DNA from: an uncultured Methylobacillus sp.
GTDB lineage: Bacteria > Pseudomonadota > Gammaproteobacteria > Burkholderiales > Methylophilaceae
Length of the DNA stretch: 18,141 nt
Reading direction: 5' to 3'
Assembly (NCBI GenBank): GCA_946478865.1
Contig: CAMLDO010000037.1
Location: 1-18,141, forward strand
A program made the position numbers and the translations under genes. Numbering within the stretch: the stretch's first letter is position 1; each line of letters opens with the position of its first letter. Below, in pieces: positions 1-8,076 of the stretch. Below the pieces are notes generated by a model, which worked only from the letters and a program-made list of their open reading frames with translations, ran no database searches and was not told where the DNA came from.

Positions 1-78
1 TTCCCAACGCATTTCCTGTTTTATGAGCGCTGCCATCTTTTGCCCCATGTCATCAGAAAAATAATCCGAAGCTTCAAT
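1..78 (-). CDS. possible 5' end of a leftward gene, truncated by the window edge, start codon unclear
   Basis: On the minus strand a strong Shine-Dalgarno AAGGAG (91 to 86) precedes an open frame that leaves the window without a stop. The frame reads EASDYFSDDMGQKMAALIKQ near its start. At the expected distance from the AAGGAG there is no ATG or GTG in this frame, only ATT (78-76), and a TGA lies directly before it. An in-frame ATG occurs at 48. A TTG one base further on (77-75) opens a different frame that stops after about 18 codons. I do not recognise the protein. It could be a gene with a rare ATT start, a gene starting at the internal ATG, or a decayed 5' end. Confidence 0.35.
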   Translation of the reverse strand, partial: MEASDYFSDDMGQKMAALIKQEMRWE

Positions 79-246
79 TCACTTTCTCCTTATTGATAGG
101 TTTTTGATTGGTACGCGCGAATGCCTTTTGATACCAAGGGATGATACTCTAGCGGAAATATGCGTTGTAGGTATCTGAAAGGACTGGATTCTGGGGCAAG
201 CCAGGAATGATGATGCTCTCCCTAGCCCTCGGCAAACCCCATAAAT

Positions 247-1362
247 TTACAGGCTCAATAACTTTTCCGCGTCTCTTACTGGATACCCCAACGCTTCTCC
301 AACAGCCTTGTGCGTCACCTGTCCCCGATGCACATTCAATCCGTTCCGCAAATGCCTATCCTGCCGCAATGCCTCCAACCCTTTATCCGCCAATGCAATC
401 ACATAAGGCAACGTGGCATTGTTGAGCGCATAGGTGGAGGTAATGGGGACCGAGCCGGGCATATTGGCGACACAATAGTGCAGTACACCCTCCTCCAAAT
501 ACACCGGGTCGTCATGCGTCGTCGGCCGCGCGGTTTCGCTGCAGCCGCCCTGATCGATGGCGACATCGACGATGACGGAACCGGGCTTCATGCTGCGCAC
601 GATGTCGCGGGTGATGAGCTTGGGTGCCGCCGCGCCGGCGATGAGGACGGCGCCGATGACGAGGTCGGCCTGGGCGCAATGCAGGGCGATGGCTTCCGTT
701 GTGGAAAACACGGTAAAAAGCGCATTGCCGAAACGCGTCCGCAAGCGTCGGAGCGCTTCGGGATTGCGGTCCAGCACCCAGACTTCCGCGCCCAGGCCCA
801 CGGCCACGTCTATCGCCTGCGTACCGACTACCCCCCCGCCGATCACCACGACCTTGGCCGGAGCCACGCCCGGCACGCCGCCTAACAAGATGCCGCGCCC
901 GCCATGCGCCTTTTCGAGAAAATACGCCCCGGCCTGCACCGAGAGTCGGCCCGCGACTTCGGACATGGGCGTGAGCAGCGGCAGACTGCCGTCATCGGCG
1001 GTCACGGTTTCATAGGCAATGCAGGTAGCGCCGGAGGAGATGAGGTCGCGCGCCTGTTCCGGATCGGGCGCGAGGTGGAGGTAGGTGAAGAGGATTTGCC
1101 CTGGCTGCAGCCAGGCGCGTTCCACGGCTTGCGGTTCCTTGACCTTGACGATGAGATCGGACGCGTCGAACACTTCGCGCGGCGTGGCGACGAGGCGCGC
1201 CCCGGCATCCGCGTAGTCCTGATCGGCCGCACTTATCCCGGCACCCGCTCCGCTCTCCACGACGACTTCGTGCCCGCGCGCGACAAGCTCCTGCACACTG
1301 GCCGGCACGAGGCCGACCCGGTATTCGCGAATCTTGATTTCCCTGGGTACGCCGATACGCAT
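247..1362 (-). CDS. ald: alanine dehydrogenase
   Basis: NAD-dependent L-alanine dehydrogenase of the AlaDH/PNT family, 371 residues, the normal full length. In the cytoplasm it interconverts L-alanine with pyruvate plus ammonium, and in some bacteria also glyoxylate with glycine, an NADH-consuming step under low oxygen. The sequence closely follows the Mycobacterium enzyme I know. It starts [10 protein letters not shown], has the KVKEP loop with substrate lysine K75, the YLHLA segment with catalytic H96, the [14 protein letters not shown] stretch (here [10 protein letters not shown]), the Rossmann glycine motif IGGGVVG (about 174-180) and DVAIDQGG with catalytic D270. The ATG at 1362 has an upstream GGAGGG. 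It appears to be a single-gene unit: the next minus-strand gene upstream starts at 3009, and a plus-strand small gene lies between. Confidence 0.95.
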   Translation of the reverse strand: MRIGVPREIKIREYRVGLVPASVQELVARGHEVVVESGAGAGISAADQDYADAGARLVATPREVFDASDLIVKVKEPQAVERAWLQPGQILFTYLHLAPDPEQARDLISSGATCIAYETVTADDGSLPLLTPMSEVAGRLSVQAGAYFLEKAHGGRGILLGGVPGVAPAKVVVIGGGVVGTQAIDVAVGLGAEVWVLDRNPEALRRLRTRFGNALFTVFSTTEAIALHCAQADLVIGAVLIAGAAAPKLITRDIVRSMKPGSVIVDVAIDQGGCSETARPTTHDDPVYLEEGVLHYCVANMPGSVPITSTYALNNATLPYVIALADKGLEALRQDRHLRNGLNVHRGQVTHKAVGEALGYPVRDAEKLLSL

Positions 1363-1586
1363 TTTGCCCTCCGCTTTGGACAGTCTTTATTCCCGCTTGC
1401 GCCGGGCTCGCCTGGAAGTCTGCCATCTCATTTGCTCTGACCACGTACTCGGCCATTCGTCCTCGCCGAGCCGTGGCACATGGCGCGGCAGCGGGAAATA
1501 GCCCTTACGTACCCCTCCCCTGCGGAACAAATTTCGATGGCTCAATGCCCAATAGCTGGATAGCTCATGGTCAAGGGAGGTAGAAC
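1363..1586. other. intergenic region between ald and a small divergent gene
   Basis: This 224-base divergent spacer must hold the promoters of ald (minus) and of the small membrane protein (plus). I found no convincing -35/-10 pair. It contains the ten-base string GCCCTTACGT at 1501-1510, which recurs exactly in the histidine kinase/DUF2934 spacer at 16052-16061. No RNA gene or terminator was seen. The longer open frames crossing it lack ribosome binding sites and look like shadows. Confidence 0.4.
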
Positions 1587-1757
1587 ATGAAGACCGATCC
1601 CAGATTCGCGGTATGCGTATCTTTGGCAATGTATGCCTTCTGCTTTGCGGCGGGCGTGTTTGCCACCTATCTCTGGGTGCGTGGTCCGCACGAGTGCACG
1701 ACGAGTGTTCGACACGAGCACGTAACCGTGGAGTACGTTACGCAATGCCATTTGTAG
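1587..1757 (+). CDS. small single-pass membrane protein, 56 residues, unknown function
   Basis: A short gene with an excellent ribosome binding site (AAGGGAGG, 6 nt before the ATG). The product begins MKTDPRFAVCVSL. A hydrophobic helix covers about residues 8-30 and ends with ATYLWVRGP, followed by a short polar tail with two cysteines (residues 37 and 54) and two histidines (42 and 44). The layout suggests an inner-membrane micro-protein with an exposed Cys/His tail. I recognise no family. Supporting a real gene are the Shine-Dalgarno, an uninterrupted frame with a sensible hydrophobic profile, and its position alone between two minus-strand genes. Function is unknown; a metal-binding or regulatory role is speculation. 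Confidence 0.6.
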   Translation: MKTDPRFAVCVSLAMYAFCFAAGVFATYLWVRGPHECTTSVRHEHVTVEYVTQCHL

Positions 1758-1887
1758 TTTCAACCGGTTCGCGCGATTGATTTAGCCCTGATTTATTCCC
1801 GCCAGTTCGCCAGCGAAGCGGCGGCAGATCGCCGTACGCTTCAAAAATCCCACTGACTCAGCGACAGAAACGTTCTGGACGACGGCC

Positions 1888-3009
1888 TTACTTTGCGGCC
1901 AGACGCCAGAGCGACGTGATTTCCTGCGCGCGCGCAGCATGCAGCGGGTCTTCCCGATCGAAGGCCTTGGCATGCTGCGGACGGGTATCGAGGCGGTCGA
2001 TGACCTTGAGGCCGGCATTCTCGATGGCGGAGAGCAGCATCTCGCGCGAACGCAGGCCGAGGTGCTCGGCGATGTCGGAGAGGATCAGCCAGCCTTCCCC
2101 GCCCGGTTCCAGATGGTCTTTCAAACCGTGCAGGAAACCTAGCAGCATGCGGCTGTCCGGGTCGTACACTGCGTTTTCGATGGGCGAGCTGGGTTTTGCC
2201 GGTATCCATGGGGGATTGCAGACCACGAGCGGCGCCCGGCTCTCGGGAAAAAGATCGGCACGGACGATTTCGACCTGCTGCGCCAGCCCGAGCCGGTCGA
2301 TGTTTTCGCGGGCGGATTGCAGTGCGCGCTCGTCCTGGTCGGTGCCGATCACGCGCTGCACGCCACGCCGGGCGAGCACGGCGGCGAGTACGCCAGTGCC
2401 GGTGCCGATATCGAAAGCGAGGGTTTTCTGCGGCAACGGCGCCTGATCGACCAGCGCGACATATTCGCCGCGCACCGGGGAAAACACGCCGTAGTGCGGA
2501 TGGATACGCTCGCCCAGCGTGGGAATCGCCACGCCTTTCTTGCGCCATTCGTGAGCGCCTATCAATCCGAGAATTTCGCGCAAGGAAACCACTGAAGGCT
2601 GGCCGCCGGGGCCGTAGGCTTCCTCGCATGCCGCTTGCACCTCAGGCGCGCGGCGCAAGGGAATGCGATAGTCGGCATCCAGCGGAATCAGCAGCATGCC
2701 CAGCGTGCGGGCGCGTTGCCCTTGCGCCTGACGGTGCAGGTGAAATGCCTCGGCAGGCGTCGCGCCCTGCTTGCGCGGCTTGCGGTCGATGCGGCGCGCC
2801 ATCGCTTGCAGCAATTGCTTCGCGTTCTGGTAATCGCCGCGCCACAGCAGCGCCGTACCTTCGCAGGCCAGGCGGTAGGCCGCATCGGCCTTGAGCATAT
2901 CGTCCGCGATCTGCACGCGCCTGGGCGGCGGCACGGCGGCTTCGGAACGCCAGCGAGCAGTATGCTCCGTCCCGCCTTCGGTCCAGCTGATGATCGGAAA
3001 ATCCGGCAT
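1888..3009 (-). CDS. class I SAM-dependent methyltransferase with NPPW motif
   Basis: A 373-residue protein. The N-terminal ~190 residues are a helical domain I do not recognise (PDFPIISWTEGGTEHTARW at the start). The C-terminal half is a Rossmann methyltransferase: motif I DIGTGTG at about 200-206, acidic residue in IGTDQD, then VVCNPPWIP with the NPPW tetrad at 265-268. NPPW is the signature of methyltransferases that modify a planar amide or exocyclic amine (PrmC/HemK glutamine N5, or RsmC/RlmG/TrmN6-type nucleic acid N). The likely substrate is therefore a protein glutamine or an RNA base, not identified here. Its ATG overlaps the upstream DUF808 stop by one base (TGATG), so translation is probably coupled. 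A longer frame extending to 3759 is only read-through of the alternative frame of the neighbour. Confidence 0.85.
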   Translation of the reverse strand: MPDFPIISWTEGGTEHTARWRSEAAVPPPRRVQIADDMLKADAAYRLACEGTALLWRGDYQNAKQLLQAMARRIDRKPRKQGATPAEAFHLHRQAQGQRARTLGMLLIPLDADYRIPLRRAPEVQAACEEAYGPGGQPSVVSLREILGLIGAHEWRKKGVAIPTLGERIHPHYGVFSPVRGEYVALVDQAPLPQKTLAFDIGTGTGVLAAVLARRGVQRVIGTDQDERALQSARENIDRLGLAQQVEIVRADLFPESRAPLVVCNPPWIPAKPSSPIENAVYDPDSRMLLGFLHGLKDHLEPGGEGWLILSDIAEHLGLRSREMLLSAIENAGLKVIDRLDTRPQHAKAFDREDPLHAARAQEITSLWRLAAK

Positions 3010-3932
3010 CAGGCGGCCCGCGCAGCCTTGTAGAGTTTGGTCGCCAGCGTGACGACCACGAGGATGATCGCACCGGCGATCACGCCTGCGACAGCGTCGA
3101 TAAGCATGCCGGAAATCGTGGCGAGGCCGGGGATACCCTGCAAGCCGTGGGTGAGGCTTTCGACCACGTGATGCCAGCCGGGGATGCCGTGCATGAGGAT
3201 GCTGCCGCCGACCATGAACATCGCGACGGTACCCGCGATGGAGAGCGTTTTCATGAGGATAGGCGCAGCGCGCAGGATCACGGCGCCGAATGCGGCGAGC
3301 GCCCCGCCCTTCTTGCTGAGGTACAAACCGGCATCGTCCAGCTTCACGATGCCCGCCACCAGACCGTATACGCCGACCGTCATGAGCAGCGCAATCACGA
3401 CCAGGACGCTGACCTGCGTCATGAAGGGCGCGGTCGCGACCGTGCCGAGCGTAATTACGATGATTTCGGCGGAGAGAATGAAATCGGTACGCACCGCGCC
3501 CTTGATCTTCTCCTTCTCGAAGGCGACCAGATCGACCGCCGGATCGGCAATGGCCTTCACCTGCTCGGCATGGTTGTGGCTGTCCTCTTCCTTGCTGTGC
3601 AGAAAGCGATGCGCGAGCTTCTCGAAGCCCTCGAAGCACAGGAAAGCGCCGCCCAGCATGAGCAGCGGAATGATGGCCCATGGCAGCAAGGCGCTGATCG
3701 CGAGCGCCGATGGCACGAGGATGGCCTTGTTGATGAGGGAGCCCTTGCCCACCGCCCACACCACGGGCAGTTCGCGGTCAGCTGTGATGCCGGACACCTG
3801 CTGCGCGTTGAGCGCGAGGTCGTCGCCAAGTACGCCCGAAGTCTTCTTGGCGGCCACCTTGCTCATCGCCGCCACGTCGTCGAGGATGGTCGCAATGTCG
3901 TCGATGAGGGTTAACAGACTGCTTCCGGCCAT
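3009..3932 (-). CDS. DUF808 family inner-membrane protein (YedI-like)
   Basis: A 307-residue integral membrane protein of the DUF808/YedI family. The N-terminus [20 protein letters not shown] and the following [17 protein letters not shown] stretch are characteristic. Hydrophobic segments lie at roughly residues 70-100, 140-185, 205-245 and 270-298. Between the first two is an acidic/histidine loop including [10 protein letters not shown]. The molecular function of the family is not established. The ATG at 3932 has AAGGAG at good spacing. It is the second gene of a three-gene minus-strand operon, 16 nt after the SPFH protein and overlapping the methyltransferase start. Confidence 0.9.
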   Translation of the reverse strand: MAGSSLLTLIDDIATILDDVAAMSKVAAKKTSGVLGDDLALNAQQVSGITADRELPVVWAVGKGSLINKAILVPSALAISALLPWAIIPLLMLGGAFLCFEGFEKLAHRFLHSKEEDSHNHAEQVKAIADPAVDLVAFEKEKIKGAVRTDFILSAEIIVITLGTVATAPFMTQVSVLVVIALLMTVGVYGLVAGIVKLDDAGLYLSKKGGALAAFGAVILRAAPILMKTLSIAGTVAMFMVGGSILMHGIPGWHHVVESLTHGLQGIPGLATISGMLIDAVAGVIAGAIILVVVTLATKLYKAARAA

Positions 3933-3948
3933 TTAATTGCTCCTTGTG

Positions 3949-4737
3949 TTAGCGCGGATTGAGGGAAATGAACGGTGTATTCGCGCCGCTCACCTGGGGC
4001 AGCTGGCCGTTCCACTTTTCGATAGCCTTGAGCTGTACATACTCGGCACCGCCCTGCGCGCGGATGGCTTCCGCCTGAATACGGATGGTTTCGGCTTCGG
4101 CCTTGGCCATCGCCACCTTCTGGTCAGCTTCGATCTTGATGCGCTCCAGATCGTTCCTGGCCTTGAGCGCATTCTGCTCGGCCGTTTGCTTGGCTTCGAT
4201 GGCATGGTCGAACGAGGCGCTGAACTGGAAGTTGGTGATCTGGATCGCTTCCACCACGATGTTGTACGGCGCGAGCTGGTTGCGCAATGCGAGCTCCACT
4301 TCCTGCTTCACTTCCTCGCGCTTCGCCAGCAGATCTTCGGCGCTGTAGCGCGCCACCACGGCCTTCACCACCTCCTGAATGCGCGGGTCAATCACCTTGG
4401 TTTCCACATCGAGGCCCACTCGACTGTAAGTATCCTTCAAGACGTTGGGATCGAGGTGATAGTTCAGCGCGACCTTGGTACTTACGCGCTGCAAATCACG
4501 CGTGCCTGCGTCAGCCGGGCTTTCGGCCTTGAGGGTACGGACATCGACTATGACAGTACTGTCCATGAACGGCACCTTGAGATGCAAACCTTCGGACTCG
4601 ACAGCCTTGATCTGGCCGAAACGGAAAACAATGGCGCGTTGGCCGGAAGTCACAGTGTAGAAACAATCCGAAATAATGCTGAGACCGATAATGCCGGCGA
4701 TGGCCAGCACCGCGTACTTGATGATATGCGTTGGCAT
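3949..4737 (-). CDS. SPFH/prohibitin-family membrane protein
   Basis: A 262-residue SPFH (stomatin/prohibitin/flotillin/HflK-C) protein. An N-terminal membrane anchor covers about residues 7-25. The SPFH domain follows, with SGQRAIVFRFG, LHLKVPFMDS and the RVSTKVALNYHLDP stretch. A long charged helix (about 185-235, with repeated KAEAETIRIQAEAIRAQGG-type heptads) probably forms the coiled coil that drives ring assembly. Prohibitins form large membrane ring assemblies that organise membrane domains and modulate AAA proteases. The ATG has AAAGGGG upstream. It is first in the operon with DUF808 and the methyltransferase. It is shorter than HflC and not paired with HflK, so a prohibitin-like call is preferred over hflC. 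Confidence 0.9.
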   Translation of the reverse strand: MPTHIIKYAVLAIAGIIGLSIISDCFYTVTSGQRAIVFRFGQIKAVESEGLHLKVPFMDSTVIVDVRTLKAESPADAGTRDLQRVSTKVALNYHLDPNVLKDTYSRVGLDVETKVIDPRIQEVVKAVVARYSAEDLLAKREEVKQEVELALRNQLAPYNIVVEAIQITNFQFSASFDHAIEAKQTAEQNALKARNDLERIKIEADQKVAMAKAEAETIRIQAEAIRAQGGAEYVQLKAIEKWNGQLPQVSGANTPFISLNPR

Positions 4738-4820
4738 GCTGCTTCCCCTTTGAAAGAAAGACTGCTTATTGTTGTTGTGCGCCCTTGCAGCGCGTGAGCA
4801 GTATAACGCGGAGTCGGCAG

Positions 4821-5873
4821 CTAACGACGGGGCCGGATAATTTTGCGACGCAGCAGGTACATCGTGAGCCCGGTCACCATGAGGATGGCGGGGACCAGCC
4901 CGGACGCGAACAGCAGCCAGGTATGCCAGCCACCTAGCACTTCACCGGTATGCAGCGGGTATGCCCAATTGAACCATTGGCGTCCCGCATCAGCCTTTGC
5001 AATGGGAATATTTTTCACGATTTGGCCGGTATACGGATCGAGATAAATGAAATTCAGCCCATTGGTATGCGGGTCATCCGGCATGCGCTTGCGCACCAGT
5101 ACTGGTTTATCGGCAGCCCCAGGAATCGCTATGATGCTGACGCGTCCGCCAGGCATGTTCTGATTGGCTATAGCGACGAGCCGATCAAGCGGCAGCCTCG
5201 CGTCGCCTGCCAATACTTTGGGAATCTTCGGGGTGGATTTATCGAACATCCGATTGAGGAAATCGGTCGTGGGCGCAGAAAAACAGAGCGTGATCCCCGT
5301 AATCAATGCCACCAGGAGCGCCGGCAAAGCCAGAATGCCGGCTTGGGCGTGCAGGTCATGGTGCGTGAGAAACAGGCTGCGGCCGAATCGCATCTGCCAC
5401 AAGGTTTTCCAGGTACGGGGCAGCCACAGAACCAGCCCCATGATAGTCAGCGCGAGGAAGCCGACGGCGAGCCATCCGGCTACTTTTTCTCCCGGCTTGC
5501 CATTCAGCAACTCGGAATGCATCTCGAACATCCAGCCGCTCGGCCAGTAATCGGAAGGTCGGACTTCGATAATCCTGCCGCTGTACTGGTCGATGACGAT
5601 GTGCGTCGAGTATTCCGGACCTCCCCAAACCTGATAGGCGCGGTCATTCCTGCTCGACATGCGAAGCAGGATATCGCCCGACGGCAGCATGGGCGCCGCC
5701 TTGTCGAGCAGAGTTTGCAGCGGCAGCGATTCGGCCTGAGTGTCCAGGCGATAACCGGGGCTGGCAATCTCACGCTCGTAGATCAACCAGCAACCCGACA
5801 AGGTGATGACGACCATCGCCAACCCGAGCGTCAGCCCGAGCCAGCGATGCAACCAGCGCAACGCAGCTTTCAT
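4821..5873 (-). CDS. PepSY-associated transmembrane protein, iron-uptake operon
   Basis: A 350-residue PepSY/TM-helix inner-membrane protein. Four predicted membrane spans: near the start (LHRWLGLTLGLAMVVITLSG), about 130-150 (AGWLAVGFLALTIMGLVLWL), about 180-205 (ILALPALLVALITGITLCF) and near the C-terminus (LLFASGLVPAILMVTGL). Periplasmic PepSY-type segments lie between them. The HRW at the start of span 1 and the HHDLHA motif before span 3 are histidines typical of the family. Such proteins accompany siderophore receptors and are thought to assist periplasmic reductive release of iron from the siderophore; that role is inferred from family and context. I chose the ATG at 5873, 4 nt after the receptor stop; a longer frame would overlap the receptor. 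Confidence 0.88.
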   Translation of the reverse strand: MKAALRWLHRWLGLTLGLAMVVITLSGCWLIYEREIASPGYRLDTQAESLPLQTLLDKAAPMLPSGDILLRMSSRNDRAYQVWGGPEYSTHIVIDQYSGRIIEVRPSDYWPSGWMFEMHSELLNGKPGEKVAGWLAVGFLALTIMGLVLWLPRTWKTLWQMRFGRSLFLTHHDLHAQAGILALPALLVALITGITLCFSAPTTDFLNRMFDKSTPKIPKVLAGDARLPLDRLVAIANQNMPGGRVSIIAIPGAADKPVLVRKRMPDDPHTNGLNFIYLDPYTGQIVKNIPIAKADAGRQWFNWAYPLHTGEVLGGWHTWLLFASGLVPAILMVTGLTMYLLRRKIIRPRR

Positions 5874-5877
5874 GCGA

Positions 5878-7935
5878 TCAGAAGTCAAACTTGACGCTAG
5901 CCTTGACGGTGCGCGGAGCGCCAACGCCGAGGAAACCGTTGCCTGCGGTATTCCAGTAGTTCTTGTCGGTCAGATTATCCACGACCAGTTGGAAGGTCGT
6001 TTGCTCGCCGCCAACCTTGGTCACGTAGCGGGCGCCAGCCGTATAGGTGGTGTAGCCGCCGATGAATGCCTGGTTCTGGTTGTTAACTGCACGCTCACCC
6101 ACGTAGAACATACCACCGCTCAAGGCGAGCCCCGGCACGGAAAGCAGACGGTACTCCGCGAACAGGCTGGCCGTCTTCTCCGGCGTGTTTTCCGGCGTCT
6201 TGCCGTAGGTAGAGGCATTAGCCCGGTTTAACTGCTCTGCATCCATCAGCATGGCCGAAGCAGCCAGCGAAAGGCGCGGCAGGATTTCGCCGGTAGCCGT
6301 AAATTCCAGCCCTCGGTATTCGGCCAAGCCGTTAAGTCCGAAGATATTGGTAACTGGGTCCGTGAAGGTCGATGGACGTTCGATCTCGAAATAAGCCAGC
6401 TGCAGAAGCAGGTTATGCAGTACCTGCGACTTGATGCCGAACTCGTGCTGCTTCGACTTCACCGGGTCGAGTACATCGCCGTTATTGGCAGCAGTTGCAG
6501 GTGCCTGGCCACTTTCTTCCAGGCCTTCGACATAGCTGGCGTATACCGACGTATTCGGGAACAACTTGTACAACAGCGAAACCGAAGGCGACACTTCGTT
6601 GGCGCTATAGTCATCCTGGTCATAATTGCTGGCGCGTGCGCCGACCATGGCCTGCCAGCGATCACCAATCAGGATGCGGTCGAACAGGTAGAAGCCGCGA
6701 TCGTAAATGATAGGGTTGGAGAATCCGGTGGGTGCATTGGGTCCGACCGCTGCGATATCTACCGGATTGTAATAGTTCTGCGTGAAATCCTTGTTGGCGT
6801 AGTTGGTGGTCCGGCTTTCGCGTTTGTTGGCGGTATAACCGAATGACACCTCGTTGATCACGCTGCCCATCGGAATGCGTCCGAAAAGTTCGGTACGTAC
6901 GTTATCGTTGATGAACTCCTGGTCGCGCGTATAAGAAACACGCAAAGTACCCGCTCCTGTCGCCATATTGCTGAAGCGAAACTGCGAGAAATTACGGTCG
7001 CGCTCGGTTTCAGCGTGGCCGGTTTCAAACAGCAAGGACCAATTGTCATTAAAGACGTAATCTGTGCGGAACAGAATGTTGGTGGCTTCGGCATCGTACT
7101 TCTGCCATTCGCTTGCGTGATTACGCTCTGCCGGCGGAGTACGCGGAAGCGCGATACGGCCGTTTACAGCTGCCGGCAATGCAATCGCAGCCTGTTCGGA
7201 AACATCCTTGCGGTAATGTTCGATGTCGAGCTTGAAGGCCAGGTTATCGGTTGCACGCCAATCCAGGGCCACAGCTTCCAGCGCCCGATGGCCTGAAAAG
7301 TTGTCGATGCCGATATCTTCTTTGCCCGTGACAAGGTTAATACGCGCACCGAACTCCTGACGCTCGCCGAATCGCTTGCCGTAATCCACATGCGCGGACA
7401 TCGCACCGAACTCGTTGGCGCCGAGGGTAACGCTCTTTACCTCTTTCGGTCCGGCACGCTTTGTCACCATGTTCACGATGCCTGAGGGCGGCACAAAACC
7501 GTAATATAGGGAGGAAGCGCCTTTCAATACCTCTACTCGCTCCTTGTTTTCCAGAGGAATGTCGATCAGGTTGATGATCGGAAGCGAGCCGTTGAGGCGA
7601 TAATTTCCCCGATTCTCGACCAGGATGCCGCGAATGGAGATATTGTCGTAAGTCGAACCATTCAGTTGCGAGCGCGTTACGCCCGCGGTATTCCGCAGCG
7701 CACCGAAGAGACTATTCGTTGCCTGAGCGTCAAGCACTTCACGCGTCACGACATTAGTCGTGAGCGGTACATCAACCGGATCCATGTCGCGAAACGTACC
7801 GACCTGCACGGTTTTCGAACTATAGCTGCCGGTATTTTCAGCACGAACTTCGATTTCTTCGAGTTGGATCAGATCTTCTGCATAAGCGGGAGGAATAGTT
7901 GCCAGAACGAGCAACCAGACTTTCTTGAGTTTCAC
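5878..7935 (-). CDS. TonB-dependent siderophore receptor
   Basis: An outer-membrane ferric-siderophore receptor, 685 residues. A signal peptide (MKLKKVWLLVLATIPPAYA, cleavage before EDLIQ) is followed by a TonB-box-like segment (EEIEVRAE). The plug domain occupies about 45-160, with NTAGVTR, ISIRGI, the RVEVLKGASSLYYG segment and the SGIVNMVTKRA end. The remainder is a 22-strand-type beta barrel ending in the classical terminal phenylalanine (KASVKFDF). This matches the TonB-dependent siderophore receptor class; the ligand cannot be told from sequence. The upstream region carries a Fur-like box over the promoter, so iron repression is expected. The PepSY gene follows after 4 nt and is certainly co-transcribed. 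Confidence 0.95.
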   Translation of the reverse strand: MKLKKVWLLVLATIPPAYAEDLIQLEEIEVRAENTGSYSSKTVQVGTFRDMDPVDVPLTTNVVTREVLDAQATNSLFGALRNTAGVTRSQLNGSTYDNISIRGILVENRGNYRLNGSLPIINLIDIPLENKERVEVLKGASSLYYGFVPPSGIVNMVTKRAGPKEVKSVTLGANEFGAMSAHVDYGKRFGERQEFGARINLVTGKEDIGIDNFSGHRALEAVALDWRATDNLAFKLDIEHYRKDVSEQAAIALPAAVNGRIALPRTPPAERNHASEWQKYDAEATNILFRTDYVFNDNWSLLFETGHAETERDRNFSQFRFSNMATGAGTLRVSYTRDQEFINDNVRTELFGRIPMGSVINEVSFGYTANKRESRTTNYANKDFTQNYYNPVDIAAVGPNAPTGFSNPIIYDRGFYLFDRILIGDRWQAMVGARASNYDQDDYSANEVSPSVSLLYKLFPNTSVYASYVEGLEESGQAPATAANNGDVLDPVKSKQHEFGIKSQVLHNLLLQLAYFEIERPSTFTDPVTNIFGLNGLAEYRGLEFTATGEILPRLSLAASAMLMDAEQLNRANASTYGKTPENTPEKTASLFAEYRLLSVPGLALSGGMFYVGERAVNNQNQAFIGGYTTYTAGARYVTKVGGEQTTFQLVVDNLTDKNYWNTAGNGFLGVGAPRTVKASVKFDF

Positions 7936-8000
7936 GATAACTTTTCCACGAATAGCGATTAAACACGGCTACAAAGGGTGCGTGCCGTTAGAAAGTCGCC

Positions 8001-8006
8001 ATTATA
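8001..8006 (-). promoter_or_regulatory. -10 box of the siderophore receptor promoter
   Basis: Read on the minus strand this is a perfect TATAAT, about 65 bases before the receptor ATG at 7935. The upstream -35 candidate (GATAAC, 16 bases before) matches the consensus poorly. That is common for promoters in which a Fur site occupies the -35/-10 spacer. Confidence 0.6.
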
Positions 8007-8008
8007 AA

Positions 8009-8031
8009 TGAGAATAATTCTTGTTATCTCA
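8009..8031 (-). promoter_or_regulatory. Fur box-like operator
   Basis: An AT-rich imperfect inverted repeat with arms TGAGAATAA and TTATCTCA around a short centre. It resembles the Fur consensus GATAATGATAATCATTATC and covers the region immediately upstream of the TATAAT at 8001-8006. Fur with bound Fe(II) would block RNA polymerase here, fitting the siderophore receptor-PepSY operon it precedes. The assignment rests on sequence likeness and context. Confidence 0.75.
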
Positions 8032-8076
8032 TTTTTTGTATCGTGAAAGCTTTATCTCCGGCGCCAAACAACATGA

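Noticed and set aside
207..425. Plus-strand frame at the end of ald
   Set aside because: Overlaps the ald C-terminus on the other strand, has no Shine-Dalgarno and a low-complexity product.
1888..3759. A 623-codon minus-strand open frame
   Set aside because: Only the last 373 codons match a protein (the methyltransferase). The part above 3009 lies in another frame of the DUF808 gene, whose own product is clearly real, and the TGATG overlap gives a natural start at 3009.
3949..4737. Calling the SPFH protein HflC
   Set aside because: There is no HflK partner next to it and the length and neighbours fit a prohibitin-like protein better.
4950..5894. Long plus-strand open frame opposite the PepSY gene
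   Set aside because: Antisense to a well-supported membrane protein. The translation is rich in Arg/Gln/Pro, has no recognisable motif and no ribosome binding site.
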